A DNA stretch of 64,000 nucleotides. Source: Pohlia nutans (taxonomy: Eukaryota > Streptophyta > Bryopsida > Bryales > Mniaceae). This document shows positions 12,247-21,800 of this stretch, one piece after another. Both the position numbers and the translations under genes were made by a program. Location of the stretch: contig CM040089.1 in assembly GCA_022496805.1 (NCBI GenBank), forward strand, positions 2,668,501-2,732,500, read 5' to 3'. The notes beneath the pieces are model-generated. The model did no database searches. It was not told the origin of the DNA and saw only the letters and a list, made by a program, of their open reading frames with translations. Numbering within the stretch: position 1 is the first letter of the stretch; each line of letters opens with the position of its first letter.

Positions 12247-12273
12247 TGGTCCTGGGTTGGTTTCGATGTCACC
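12247..12273 (-). other. 2A-like ribosome-skipping peptide near the LINE N-terminus
   Basis: The frame reads GDIETNPGP and is followed directly by Met-Pro (12241-12246). This matches the D-x-E-x-N-P-G-P consensus exactly. Counted from the ATG at 12363, the motif spans about residues 31-39. Related N-terminal 2A peptides are known from APE-type LINEs such as trypanosome L1Tc and several animal elements. Here it would release a peptide of about 39 residues from the downstream polyprotein, which would then begin with proline or be re-initiated at the next Met. Activity is inferred. Confidence 0.85.
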
Positions 12274-12380
12274 CCCTTTGTATGTACCAATACCTTTAAG
12301 TTTTGTTTTGTTTTGTTGGAAAATGTTTTTAGTTTTATGTTTTGTATGTAAAATTGCTCACATCTTCTAACCTTATGCTC

Positions 12381-13126
12381 AGTGGCCAAATTCTTTATAC
12401 GAAAAGGGGTGCAACAAAGTTGTTTTTTCATTTTTGGACTTACAATGCGAAAGTTAAATGGATTTCTTTTTATTAATTTGGTCACCAAAAATGAAATTAT
12501 ACTTCGAAAAATGGAATATGTGAGTTTTTGATGTCATTTTTAGCATTGTCGAAAAGCTCTCAATGAGTATGGGTGCACCAAACGTATTTCATAGCTTTTG
12601 AACCTTTGGTGTGGAAGATATAGGATTATAATTGAGTTTTGTGACCATGAATTGAATTGAATTATAATTAAATGATTCTAAAAATAGAATAAAAACAAAG
12701 CATGACAAAATCACGGGAAACACAAGTCCACAATAAATAGTACAGTAGGTTTTTTGCTTTGTATTTGTTTTATTTTGTATGTATCATGGTTGAGATCTCC
12801 CAAATCGTCGGCTCTCCAACTGCGTTCTTGGTCTTGCAAGAAACCTCTTTACAAAGAGGAGCACCAAAGTCATTTTGTCGCTTTTGGACATACAATGTGA
12901 GAATTATGGATTTTGATAGATTTTTATCACCGTAAATTGAATAAAACTATGAAAAATGGAATATGGGAATTTTTGATGTCATTCTTTGCATTTTCAGAAA
13001 ACTCTCGACGAGTAAGACTGCACCAAAGTCCTTTCATAGCTTTTCAACCCCCGGTATGAAAACTATGGATTTTTAATCAAATTATATCATCATAAATTGA
13101 ATTAAATTACATGGAAATTAAACTAT
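12381..13126. repeat. Degenerate tandem repeat region upstream of the LINE
   Basis: Two to three diverged units of about 250-400 bp share the phrases 'gcaccaaa', 'tttcatagctttt(g/c)aac', 'ttttggac(t/a)tacaatg' and 'gaatatg(t/g)gagtttttgatgtcatt', for example near 12410, 12585, 12865 and 13020. No gene was seen. The LINE appears to have inserted into this array. Confidence 0.55.
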
Positions 13127-13705
13127 TTAACCCCTAATGGACCAAGGTTGATTTTCCAAGTTCGGTCAGCTTAGTATGGAATGAGTATTGATCCTCAATT
13201 ATTGAGATTTTTTGTGGTGATTCTACTAACTCTTTGTAACAAAGATGGGATGGTAATTTGCGTCCATAGATGGTGTATAGATCAAAAGATACAATCATGC
13301 AAAGGTGAAAAACCTAATTGCCGGCAGCTCCTGAAAATTTTCATACAATGAGCTATGCATCTGAATTTTTGTATACAATGAGCTAACGCCCCCATATACA
13401 CAACTGCCAAATTCATTTTAGCAAATATAAGACTAAACTTTGCATTTTGGGCATTTTCAGAAAGTTTCAAACTTGGGCAACAAGCCAAAAAAAAAAGTGC
13501 AACCAACTTTGAAGCTTATAATCTTACCATTGAAGAACCCTAAACCGTTAAAAAAATTTAGGTTGTAATAAATTCAAGTTGGTTGAAATATCCTATGATT
13601 GGATCAGTCAAAAAGGTTTTAGATCAAAAACTATTTGTCTTTTTATGAGAAGGGATATTTTGGAATGTTTGGAGAGAAATATAGTTGTGGTCCTTTAGGA
13701 GTTAA
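13127..13705. mobile_element. TTAACCCC-end element, complete
   Basis: The ends CCCCTAATGGACC and GGTCCTTTAGGAG are inverted with minor changes. TTAA flanks it at 13127-13130 and 13702-13705. The interior is distinct from other copies. Confidence 0.75.
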
Positions 13706-13810
13706 AAATATTCAAAAAATTAAAAAAATCATGAAATCACTAGGAACATTGAGAAAACCACACATAACCACACTAGCTAGTACCTGAAACTACATAAATT
13801 GTTACTAAGG

Positions 13811-13978
13811 ATCTCCAAATGCCTCGGTAGTAATAACAATCTCTAAATGCCTCGGTAGTGATAACAATCTCTAAGTGCCTCGGTAATAATAACAATCTCT
13901 AAGTGACTCGGTAGTAATAACAATCTCTAAGTGCCTCGGTAGTGATAACAATCTCTAAATGCCTTGGTAGTGATGCAA
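13811..13978. repeat. 28-bp minisatellite, six units, just upstream of a TATA box
   Basis: Six head-to-tail 28-bp units run without gaps, each built on CTCTAAATGCCTCGGTAGT and then GATAACA or AATAACA. They differ at one to four positions, and the last is the most degenerate. The array ends about 10 bp before the TATA box of the BTB gene, so it sits in its core promoter region. Confidence 0.9.
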
Positions 13979-13988
13979 TTCTATGAGC

Positions 13989-14080
13989 TATAAAAGCTGG
14001 AACCCTCCTCATCCCATTTCACTTTCATTGGCGCTCTCTCTCTCTCTCACGCCGTCTCCCTCCCCTCATCTTGCCTTTGG
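13989..14080 (+). promoter_or_regulatory. Core promoter and CT-rich 5' UTR of the BTB/POZ gene
   Basis: TATAAAA lies at 13989-13995. About 35-75 bp further on comes a CT microsatellite (GCTCTCTCTCTCTCTC) and CT-rich leader, typical of plant 5' UTRs. A GTACGT donor-like site lies near 14080-14085, so a 5' UTR intron down to about 15000 is plausible. Confidence 0.55.
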
Positions 14081-14248
14081 TACGTATCTTGTACGTGACA
14101 CCTTTCTTTCTGCCGACCTTCGGCGAATTGGACCCTCAAGCTCAGAGCTCCAGTCGCCTTAATTACCTTCCAATACCTTTTTGTTCACTTTGTGATTTGG
14201 AAAATTCTAATTTCATGTTGTACAAGGATTCTTAACTAAAAAATAGAG

Positions 14249-14826
14249 ATGATTATCCTGCTTTTCTGCTGATCGATATTCTATCGCATAAGTTGTTTGT
14301 GGTCGAGATGAACTGCTTCGGTATTACGTGCATGATTCTAGGTAGCCGTAGAAATGCCCAACTTGAGGGCACCGCTTTAGAGGAAATTTCTGAGTCAATT
14401 GCGAGTTCTCAGGAGCATGCTTTTTGATCGATCGATGTAATGCCAGTAACCAAAATCTACTCAGGCTCACATTCTGAGCCTTGAAAATCTTGTCATCCCA
14501 AGGAAAAATTCAGTGGATTAAACGTCGGCAGCACTTGTAATTTCATCCTGATCGTAAATTGAAATCTTAACTGTAGAATCCAGAGGATTATCCAGCTTCT
14601 CTGTTGATCGATATTCTTTTGTGTAAGTTGCTTGTGGTCGAGATGTATTGCATTGCTTTGGTATTACATCATAATGAGAAGTGCGTGGTTCTAGCTAGTC
14701 GTAGAAATGCGCAACTTGAGGGCTCTGATCCGCTTTAGAGAAAATTTCTCATCCACGTTCTCAGGAGCATGCTTGTTCGATCGAACGATGCATTGCCAAT
14801 AGTAACCAAGATTTACTCAGGCTCAG
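14249..14826. repeat. Diverged direct duplication in the putative 5' intron
   Basis: Copy 1 (14249-14470) and copy 2 (14583-14826) share GATTATCC, CTGATCGATATTCT-like, GTGGTCGAGATG, GTAGAAATGC, CAACTTGAGGGC, TCTCAGGAGCATGCTT and ACTCAGGCTCA in the same order. Several small indels separate them. No coding frame was seen. This is a local tandem duplication of intron or leader sequence. Confidence 0.8.
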
Positions 14827-15050
14827 TTACCGGGCTATGAAAACCTGATCATGAAAACCTCATCTTTGCTGGGAACTATTTATCTGAATAAGCATCTGCA
14901 GCATTGGGTAGGCATTGCATGAAGAAGTTGTTAAAGAAAACTAACTGCAGCAAGTCTGTGTGAGCATTGATTGAATACCCACGCATACTACTCCAACATA
15001 GCTAGGGATCTAGTAGTAGGCTAATCCTGGAATGTTTCTTACACACTGTG

Positions 15051-16370
15051 ATGACCATGGCATGTGTGCACGACTGTGTCTACGTTGGGAGAATTATGAA
15101 GCGCCCAAGCCCTTCAAAAATCGACGAACAATCGTCCAGGAAAATGGGCGGTTGCGGGAAAAGAGCACATCGGTATGTCTCCATTCGCCTAGTACCAAAA
15201 GGAGTGACCGACCTGAGCACCGAAGCAACTGTGGCAGAGTTGAAGGTGAATTCCAATCAGTTGACAAAGTGCAGCAAGTATTTCGAGGTGCGCTTGAGCC
15301 AGAGATGGGCAAATCCAACTTTATCTCCACCTTCCATAGAATTCTATCTCGAGATGATTCACGGGTTGCAGGTTGCAGCTACGAAGACTGCTTTTCTCGC
15401 ATGGACAGTCCACTCCGCAAGGACTTCAAAGATGTCAAATCTAGTCTGGAGCTTCTGCGAGTGGCATCTCAAATTGAGTTTGGCGAATTGATAAGCTCCA
15501 TTTGCAAGTATTTATCCACCATCATTTGGTCTGATGAGGATGAATTGAGGATTCGGCAATACTCGTCTTCCCCGGATTTTCGGAGCAGTCAGACACAGGA
15601 TCTGGTTGCCCGATTGGGCCAGAGCCAAGCGAAAAGTCAAAACCGAATCTCCGACCTCATCCAGCTGTGCATACGTACTGCTTTGCAACGCAACCAATGC
15701 CATGAGAAGAATTTTGCCAGTGCTCGGTCTTTACTTGAAGTATTCTTTGAGAGCATTGGACAAAGTGGATCTCCTGCTTTTGACACGACCATGGTCATGA
15801 TTGTTAGCAACGAGGCGAGAACAATGCTAGTGGATTTCCATACATAATGTATCACTGGGGAGCCTTACGACGGTGACGATAATAATTTCACAGGTGTCCA
15901 TAAAGTTCGTGGATTTGAACTGAAGCTCGAGGCAGTCTATTGGGTACTACAAGTGTTAGTGAGGGCCAAAGTGGGTGACGAAGTAGTCGATTGCTTCCTG
16001 CAGCTGAAAATGTATCCGAAAATTCTTGCAGGCGCTGCAAATGGCATTTGCGACGCTTATAGTGGACATTCATTGAGAGGTGGTTGCTGGAAATGTGCTG
16101 GTGGGAATTCTAGCTCGACTTGCACTGTTGAAGCGTTGGAAGTTGTTGCAAATATTTCCTGGACCCATCTGGAAGGAGGACATCCTTGCCTGGGGTTATG
16201 CACAAGTTGTCGAGGATGTGTTCTCCACTTTGCCTTTCAGTTTGCAAATGAAGCTAGTAAGATACCGGAGGTTTGAGTTCAAGGGTCTCATCAGCCCAAG
16301 TGCGCGTGCAAGTCTGGTGAAGAGAAAGTGGGCAGCTGCTAATGATAATCAGGCGTTCCTGGATGCTTGA
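15051..16370 (+). pseudogene. BTB/POZ domain protein, frameshifted
   Basis: The plant BTB/POZ type is recognisable in three pieces. Frame 1 (from ATG 15051, 15057 or 15096) gives the BTB N-terminal half: VSIRLVPKG, LTKCSKYFEVRLSQRW and IEFYLEMIHGL. After a shift between about 15355 and 15420 the second frame gives SSLELLRVASQIEFGELI and WSDEDELRIRQ, the usual BTB C-terminal helices and W-S-E/D-E-E motif. It continues across an in-frame TAA (15845-15847) to EAVYWVLQVLVRAKVGDE. After a second shift near 16050-16080 the first frame resumes with KRWKLLQIFPGPIW, AWGYAQVVEDVFSTLPFSLQMK and the end at 16370. Such proteins act as Cullin-3 adaptors or related scaffolds. Two frameshifts plus a stop make this a probable pseudogene, though it keeps a promoter-like 5' region. 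Confidence 0.75.
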
Positions 16371-16425
16371 GAGGAATCGGGCGAGATCCGGTGATCGATC
16401 GATGCAGGCATGGAATGGATATTAG

Positions 16426-16669
16426 TTAATAACACCTAAAGGATCGAGGAGCCTAATTTGGTGTTCATGTTTCTTTTAACAGTTTTGAGGAAGTCCTATG
16501 TACACTTCCTTTTGATCAAATTTATTCATTTCTTGCATCAACACATACAATGTTCAGATGTTGATTCTAGTGATGTAAAATTTGGTCTCATCTCTACTGT
16601 ATTTTTCACAATGTGATCAATTGAATTTTTCATTTTAAAATCATGAATCTTTAGTCATTTAGGGGTTAA
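16426..16669. mobile_element. TTAACCCC-end element (subfamily of 36297)
   Basis: The left end is degenerate (TTAATAACACCTAAAGG) and the right end is TTTAGGGGTTAA. The interior matches 36297-36534 and 103-300. Confidence 0.7.
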
Positions 16670-18524
16670 GATAAGCCACCCTATGTATGCGACTATGTAT
16701 AATTAGTAGTAGACCTACATCTTAAAACTTTAAAATTAATGTAAGACTCGCATTGGTACATAGTCACGACAAAGTGGCACAAATTGTCACACATCACAAT
16801 GTCACAAATGGCATGTTTCTTAAGCCTAAAGTAGTTACAACTTCAATTGCCAAGCATTGAAGTTGTAACTACTTTTTTCATAAAGAACTAGTGTGACTCA
16901 GATGTTCTTCGTGTTTCACATCTTCCATGTACTCTACGTGTTCCCGTGCTTCTTATGTTCCATGTATTCATAGATGTTTATATGGTACTCTCCACTAAGT
17001 AACTTTCTTGTCACTATGCAGTCTTTTCAAGATTTTGAAAATTTTGAAAATTTGTGACTTTGATCGTGACAACGAAGGGTTGTGAAGTTTTGAGACTTGT
17101 TTTGGTTTAGTGAGGTGAAACCCAAGTGACCATTTCAAGAAATTCCTAAAAATATGATGTACATTTGTATAGGACACAAATCAAAGTAAAACTAGTGCAT
17201 TGTCATAGGGCATAACTGGTGCACTCCAAATTCTAAAAGAGAAGGGTCGTGGATGGAATTTGGAGCTGTAAATTTTTCCATTGTTCAAATATATGAAGAA
17301 AAATCTCTTTTGATTTTTCAAAGAAATTGAATCAAATAAAGTTTCAAATTCTAAAACGTGTTATTTTTGGAAGGGATTAAATGTTTCTCTATTTTTTTTA
17401 TAAGAAAGTGATGGATTTCTTTTTTTAATGACATTTTGGGAATGACATTTGCACGTAGATTTGTTTTTTGAATTTTTAATATAGAATCAAACATGAACTA
17501 TATTTACATTCAAAGTTTAATCACAAATTGGTAAAATTGCTAGTAGAATGGGAGGTTTGATACTCAAAATCTTCAAGACAAAATCATTTTAACATTCTAA
17601 AATTTGATTTTTGGTTAATATGTACATAAATCTAGAAGTTAGTTCACTTGATTTTTCAATGAATCATTATTACATAATTTTTAAATTGGTTTGAAAGTAA
17701 AAAATTTAGACAAAATGAACAAAGTGCACAAATGTGCACAAAGATGTAGTTGGTGCACCACTGCACTAAGAGGATTTGGTCAAACCACACCGTAGAGACA
17801 CCCTCTCTATCTTCCCGTGCTTCCTAAATATGTTCCTCGTACTTCCCCTGTTCCTTGTGTTCCATTTGTTCACGTGCTCCTTTGTATGCCTCTTGATTCT
17901 ACAATCCAAACATTATTACCATGTTTCATTATATGTATTGACACCATAGGTCCAAAAGTCACAAGCATGTTTCATTCCACATATTGATGAAATGGTTTCA
18001 AAAGTTATAACTATGTTTTGCTCTAAAGTATATGAGTTTGTACTTTCAAATCTCTATTTATAATTATTGATGCATAATTAATATTGATAACAAAACTTAC
18101 ATGTTTAACTATTTAAATAATGTTTGAAGATTGCATGTGTTTGATTTTGATATTGAAATTAATCACACTGGCTTTGTTTCCAATTTTAATTTTAATAAAT
18201 TCTATAAAAGATTTTGTGCACAAAATATGTTTTCAACTATTTTTCGGCACGTTGATAGCCTCAGGGGGTCACTCCTCTTTTAGTTATATAAACGCGTGCG
18301 TACGAAGGGTGTTTTTAAGGGGGCTATTTACCGCCACTTTTGGAATTTAGGCGGGAATTTAGGACACCTTTTAAGTAGAAAGAAAGTTGCTTCATCATAA
18401 TAATCACAACCCTATAGGTAATTATAAATGAACATCTAGACTGTTTTAGATGATTGATGCTTAATTACTTATAAATGTTCTAAAGTTGTAAAGGCAAATT
18501 TGAAACTCCAATCTGACCTTAAGT
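16670..18524. other. AT-rich intergenic DNA with one hairpin
   Basis: No gene or named repeat was seen apart from the inverted repeat at 16828-16875. Open frames are short. Confidence 0.4.
16828..16875. repeat. Perfect short inverted repeat (20-bp arms, 8-nt loop)
   Basis: The left arm contains AGTAGTTACAACTTCAAT and is followed by the loop TGCCAAGC and an exact reverse complement. RNA from either strand would form a perfect 20-bp stem. Confidence 0.8.
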
Positions 18525-18547
18525 ATTTTCAGCCTGAGGGTGCACTG

Positions 18548-18865
18548 TATTGAAAGTTAGATTAGAATGCCAAAGCCTCACACAAACACTTGGAATGCAT
18601 AGGAAAGAGATGATCTTTACTCATGGGCTGCCCCTCTTAAGTAGCACACCCAAGGGAGTCCCCTTGGCAAACCATATGGGACATCAGCCCATACTCCACT
18701 CCTAGTACACTAGGATCAGCCCATATCACTTGGGAGACCCAATTCTCTTTACTTCTAACTAGTACCACTTCTCTAGTTGCATGTCTAGCTCATTCGCATC
18801 ATCTACTCTAGCTAATGCGCATGGCTATGAGCAACTTCAGCCCACGCAATCATCCTACTTCAACA
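18548..18865 (-). repeat. 3' LTR of the copia element
   Basis: It is 318 bp and identical to the LTR at 23896-24213. The polyprotein stop codon (18850-18852) lies inside it, so the last 16 bp of the frame are LTR sequence. Confidence 0.95.
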
Positions 18866-21800
18866 CTCCCACTTTGCGAATAGCCAAAGCCTTGGAGCCC
18901 AAATGCCACCACTAGTCTTTGATGTCGATCTCTCGCAAGAGCCTTTGTGAGCACGTCCGCCACCATGTGCTCCGTTGGACAATACTTCAACTCTATCACC
19001 TTCATCTCTAACTTCTCTCGAATGAAGTGATATTGCACATCAATGTGCTTTGTACGTGAGTGATGCGTTGGATTCTTCGCCAATGACATACTCCCTTGGT
19101 TGTCACACATGATTGTTGTAGCCTCCTCTTGAGTGCATCTCACATCCGCCATTAGTTGCCTCAACCAAATGGCCTCCTTCGTACCGTGGCTCGTCGCCAT
19201 GTACTCCGCCTCAACCGTTGACGTGGCCGTGGTTTGTTGGCGCTTGCTATTCCATGAAACGGCCCCCGATCCAACTTTGAACATGTACCCCGTGGTGGAT
19301 CTACGATCATTGGTATCACCCGCATAATCCGCATCACAATACCCACTCAACACAATGTTGTCACCTCCAAGACACAACCTCATATCACTTGTGCCTTTCA
19401 AGTACCGCATGATCCTCTTGACCGCAACCCAATGACTTGAACCCGGTCTTGCCATATGTTGACTCACAACGCTGATTGGATACGCAAGGTCCGGCCTTGT
19501 TGCAATCATAGCATACATCAATGACCCTACAGCTTGCTTGTATGGCACATCCACCATAGATTGAGCCTCTAATGCATACTCCTCATCGGTGAGTTTCACG
19601 AGTTTGGAATTCACATCCAATGGAGTGCCAACCGGTTTGCAATCCTCCATGCCAAAGCGTTTGAGAACATCCATAACATACTTGCTTTGATTCATTGTTA
19701 TGGTGCGTGTTGCTCTATCTCGCACAAACTCAACTCCTAAACAAAAGTGCAACTCACCCAGATCACTCATCTCGTACTCGTTCTCAAGCATTGCCTTCAA
19801 TGCCTTCAAAGAGCTCATACAACTTGCAAGGATGATCAAATCATCCACATATATGATCACGATGACCACATGTTGCCCCTTTTGCATGAAATACAAGCTG
19901 TGATCAGCGATGCTCCTTGTGAACCCGATATGAACAAGAAACGTGTCAATCTTTTGATACCATGCGCGTGGAGATTGCTTCAACCCATACAATGACTTGT
20001 TTAACTTGCAAACAAGGTTCTCATTACCTCGTTGCACAAATCCTTCGGGTTGTACCATGTAGATGTCCTCGTCCAACTCGCCGTTCAAGAACGCCGTCTT
20101 CACATCCATTTGATGCATTTCCAAATCCATGGCAGCCCCGATGGCCAAAATGCATCGAATAGTGGTGAATTTCGCCACCGGTGCAAAGGTCTCATGAAAA
20201 TCAACACCTTCGATTTGTGAAAAGCCCTTTGCCACCAATCTTGCCTTATAACGAACCACATCACCCGTTGCATCTCTCTTTGCACGAAATACCCACTTAC
20301 AACCGATAGCGTTGCGATTCTTGGGGAGGGGAGTCAATTCCCAAGTGCCATTGTCCATCAACGATTTGTACTCCTCTTGCATGGCTTGCTCCCACTTGTT
20401 TGCATCATCACAACTCAACGCTTCACGAATCGTCAATGGAGCATCTAAAAGTGCAACGTTTGCATGCTCCTCCTCACCTTGAGGGAGAATATGATTCTTC
20501 CACCACTCGCCAAGTGGTCTACGATTTCTCTCTGGATAACGACGATCGCTCGAGGATGCATTGTCTTCAACCGCCGTTGCTTGTGCCTTTTTCTCGCCAT
20601 TCTTCGTCTTCAAAGGTCGCTCCTCAATATGTTCCTCATCACCACCATCTTCGTCATCTTCGTCTTCATCAACAATATCAATAACGGGAGATTTGGAAGA
20701 TTGGTCCACAATCGCTGGTTTATCGCCACTTCTCCCACTTGGACCATCGTCCAAATTGTCTTCAACCTTGGAATTCTCGCAAAATGTCACATCACGAGCT
20801 CGAATGATCTTCTTGGTCTCGAGCGACATGAGCCTATACGCCTTGGTACCTTCACAATATCCAAGAAACACACATTTTGTTGCCTTGGCCTCAAGTTTGG
20901 TTCTTTGAGAATCGGGTACCTTTGCAAATGCGATGCATCCAAATGTGCGCATGTGCTCCACGCGGGGTGGCCTCCCACTCCACGCTTGCTCCGGTGTCAT
21001 GTTTTGAACCGCACTCGTCGGGCATCGGTTGCGTGTGTACACCGCAGTCACCACCGCTTCCGCCCAAAGGTCCAAACCCAAATTTTGTGCATGCAACATA
21101 CTCCTTGCCATTTCCACAATTGTTCGATTTGCACGCTCTGCAACTCCGTTTTGTTGTGGTGTATATGGCGTTGTGGTTTGTCTAGCAATGCCTTCTTTCT
21201 TCAATAACTCTCCAAATTGGTTGGACATGAACTCGCCGCCATTATCCGATCGAAACACCTTGATCTTGTGCTCGGATTGCTTCTCAACCAACGCCTTGAA
21301 CTCTTTGAACTTCTCAAAACACTCGCTCTTTGCTTTGATCGGATACAACCATATCTTCCTCGAAAAATCATCAATGAACGTCACAAAATACTTGCAACCC
21401 CCCATAGACGTGGTCTTCATTGGACCACACACGTCGGAATGCACAATCTCAAGAACCTTGGTTGCACGAGTTGCCCCATCAACTGGAAACGGTGAGCGTT
21501 GTTGCTTGCCTTCAATACAACCCTCACATGTGAACGAACTAGGCGCGACGTGTGATTGTGCAAGATCCATGCCACTTACCATTCCACGCAGTGCTTTCAC
21601 ACTCTTGACATTCAAATGCCCGAGACGACGATGCCACAATGCCAACTTGTCTTCGTTTGAACTCGATTGCACCAACGTTGCGGATTCCGCCGCGTGCATC
21701 TTGGAAAACTTGATTTGGTACAAGCCGTTGACTTCGTGTATAATGGCCACCTCCTCACGACTTGGAGACAACACAAAACACCCTTGGTCGCTAAATTCCA

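Larger units (their letters stand above)
5227..12363 (-). pseudogene. LINE polyprotein: 2A - APE - RT - chromo-like - RNase H - REL, four in-frame stops
   Basis: All segments share one frame over 2,379 codons with no frameshift. ATG at 12363 is followed at once by TGA (12358-12360); further stops are TAA at 10975-10977, TAG at 6790-6792 and TAG at 6181-6183. The natural end is TGA at 5227-5229. The APE region has WNASSL, IQETK and GDFNRD before the first internal stop and SDHSPV after it. The RT carries YIDFKNAFG, GTIQGDILSP and YVDD (9193-9204). A CX3CX3CX3C cluster lies at 8131-8169. RNase H keeps all four acidic residues (in YTDGS, AELMA, FTDCLN and EQADK). The C-terminus has a CX2CX9HX4C knuckle (5836-5892), KPD (5617-5625), a glutamate in FIEF (5538) and KxxKY, as in restriction-like endonucleases of R2-type elements. 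The copy cannot make the full protein without readthrough. Confidence 0.88.
4711..12380 (-). mobile_element. Near full-length LINE with dual endonuclease domains (Dualen/RandI-like)
   Basis: This is a 7.7-kb non-LTR retrotransposon on the minus strand. From 5' (about 12380) to 3' it has a short leader, one long broken frame (12363-5227), and a 3' UTR of about 515 bp. It ends in a short tetranucleotide run (TAGA units, 4711-4728, read as TCTA on the sense strand) instead of poly(A). The sense strand is rich in A and C and poor in G, and the skew stops at the element. Having both APE and REL-type regions with RNase H matches the Dualen/RandI group, which I know from Chlamydomonas; the assignment is inferred from motifs. 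The 5' end is approximate, and no target duplication could be confirmed. Confidence 0.85.

Noticed and set aside
5227..12363. Reassigned stop codons (TAA/TAG as Gln) in the LINE, suggesting transfer from a ciliate-like code
   Set aside because: Only four stops occur in 2,379 codons, one of them TGA, while CAA and CAG are used freely for Gln; decay by C-to-T change is simpler.
12171..12488. Minus-strand frame overlapping the LINE 5' end as a separate ORF1
   Set aside because: It reads the 2A region in another frame, has no domain, and runs into flanking tandem repeats.
13811..13978. CRISPR-like array
   Set aside because: The units are contiguous with no spacers; it is a minisatellite in plant DNA.
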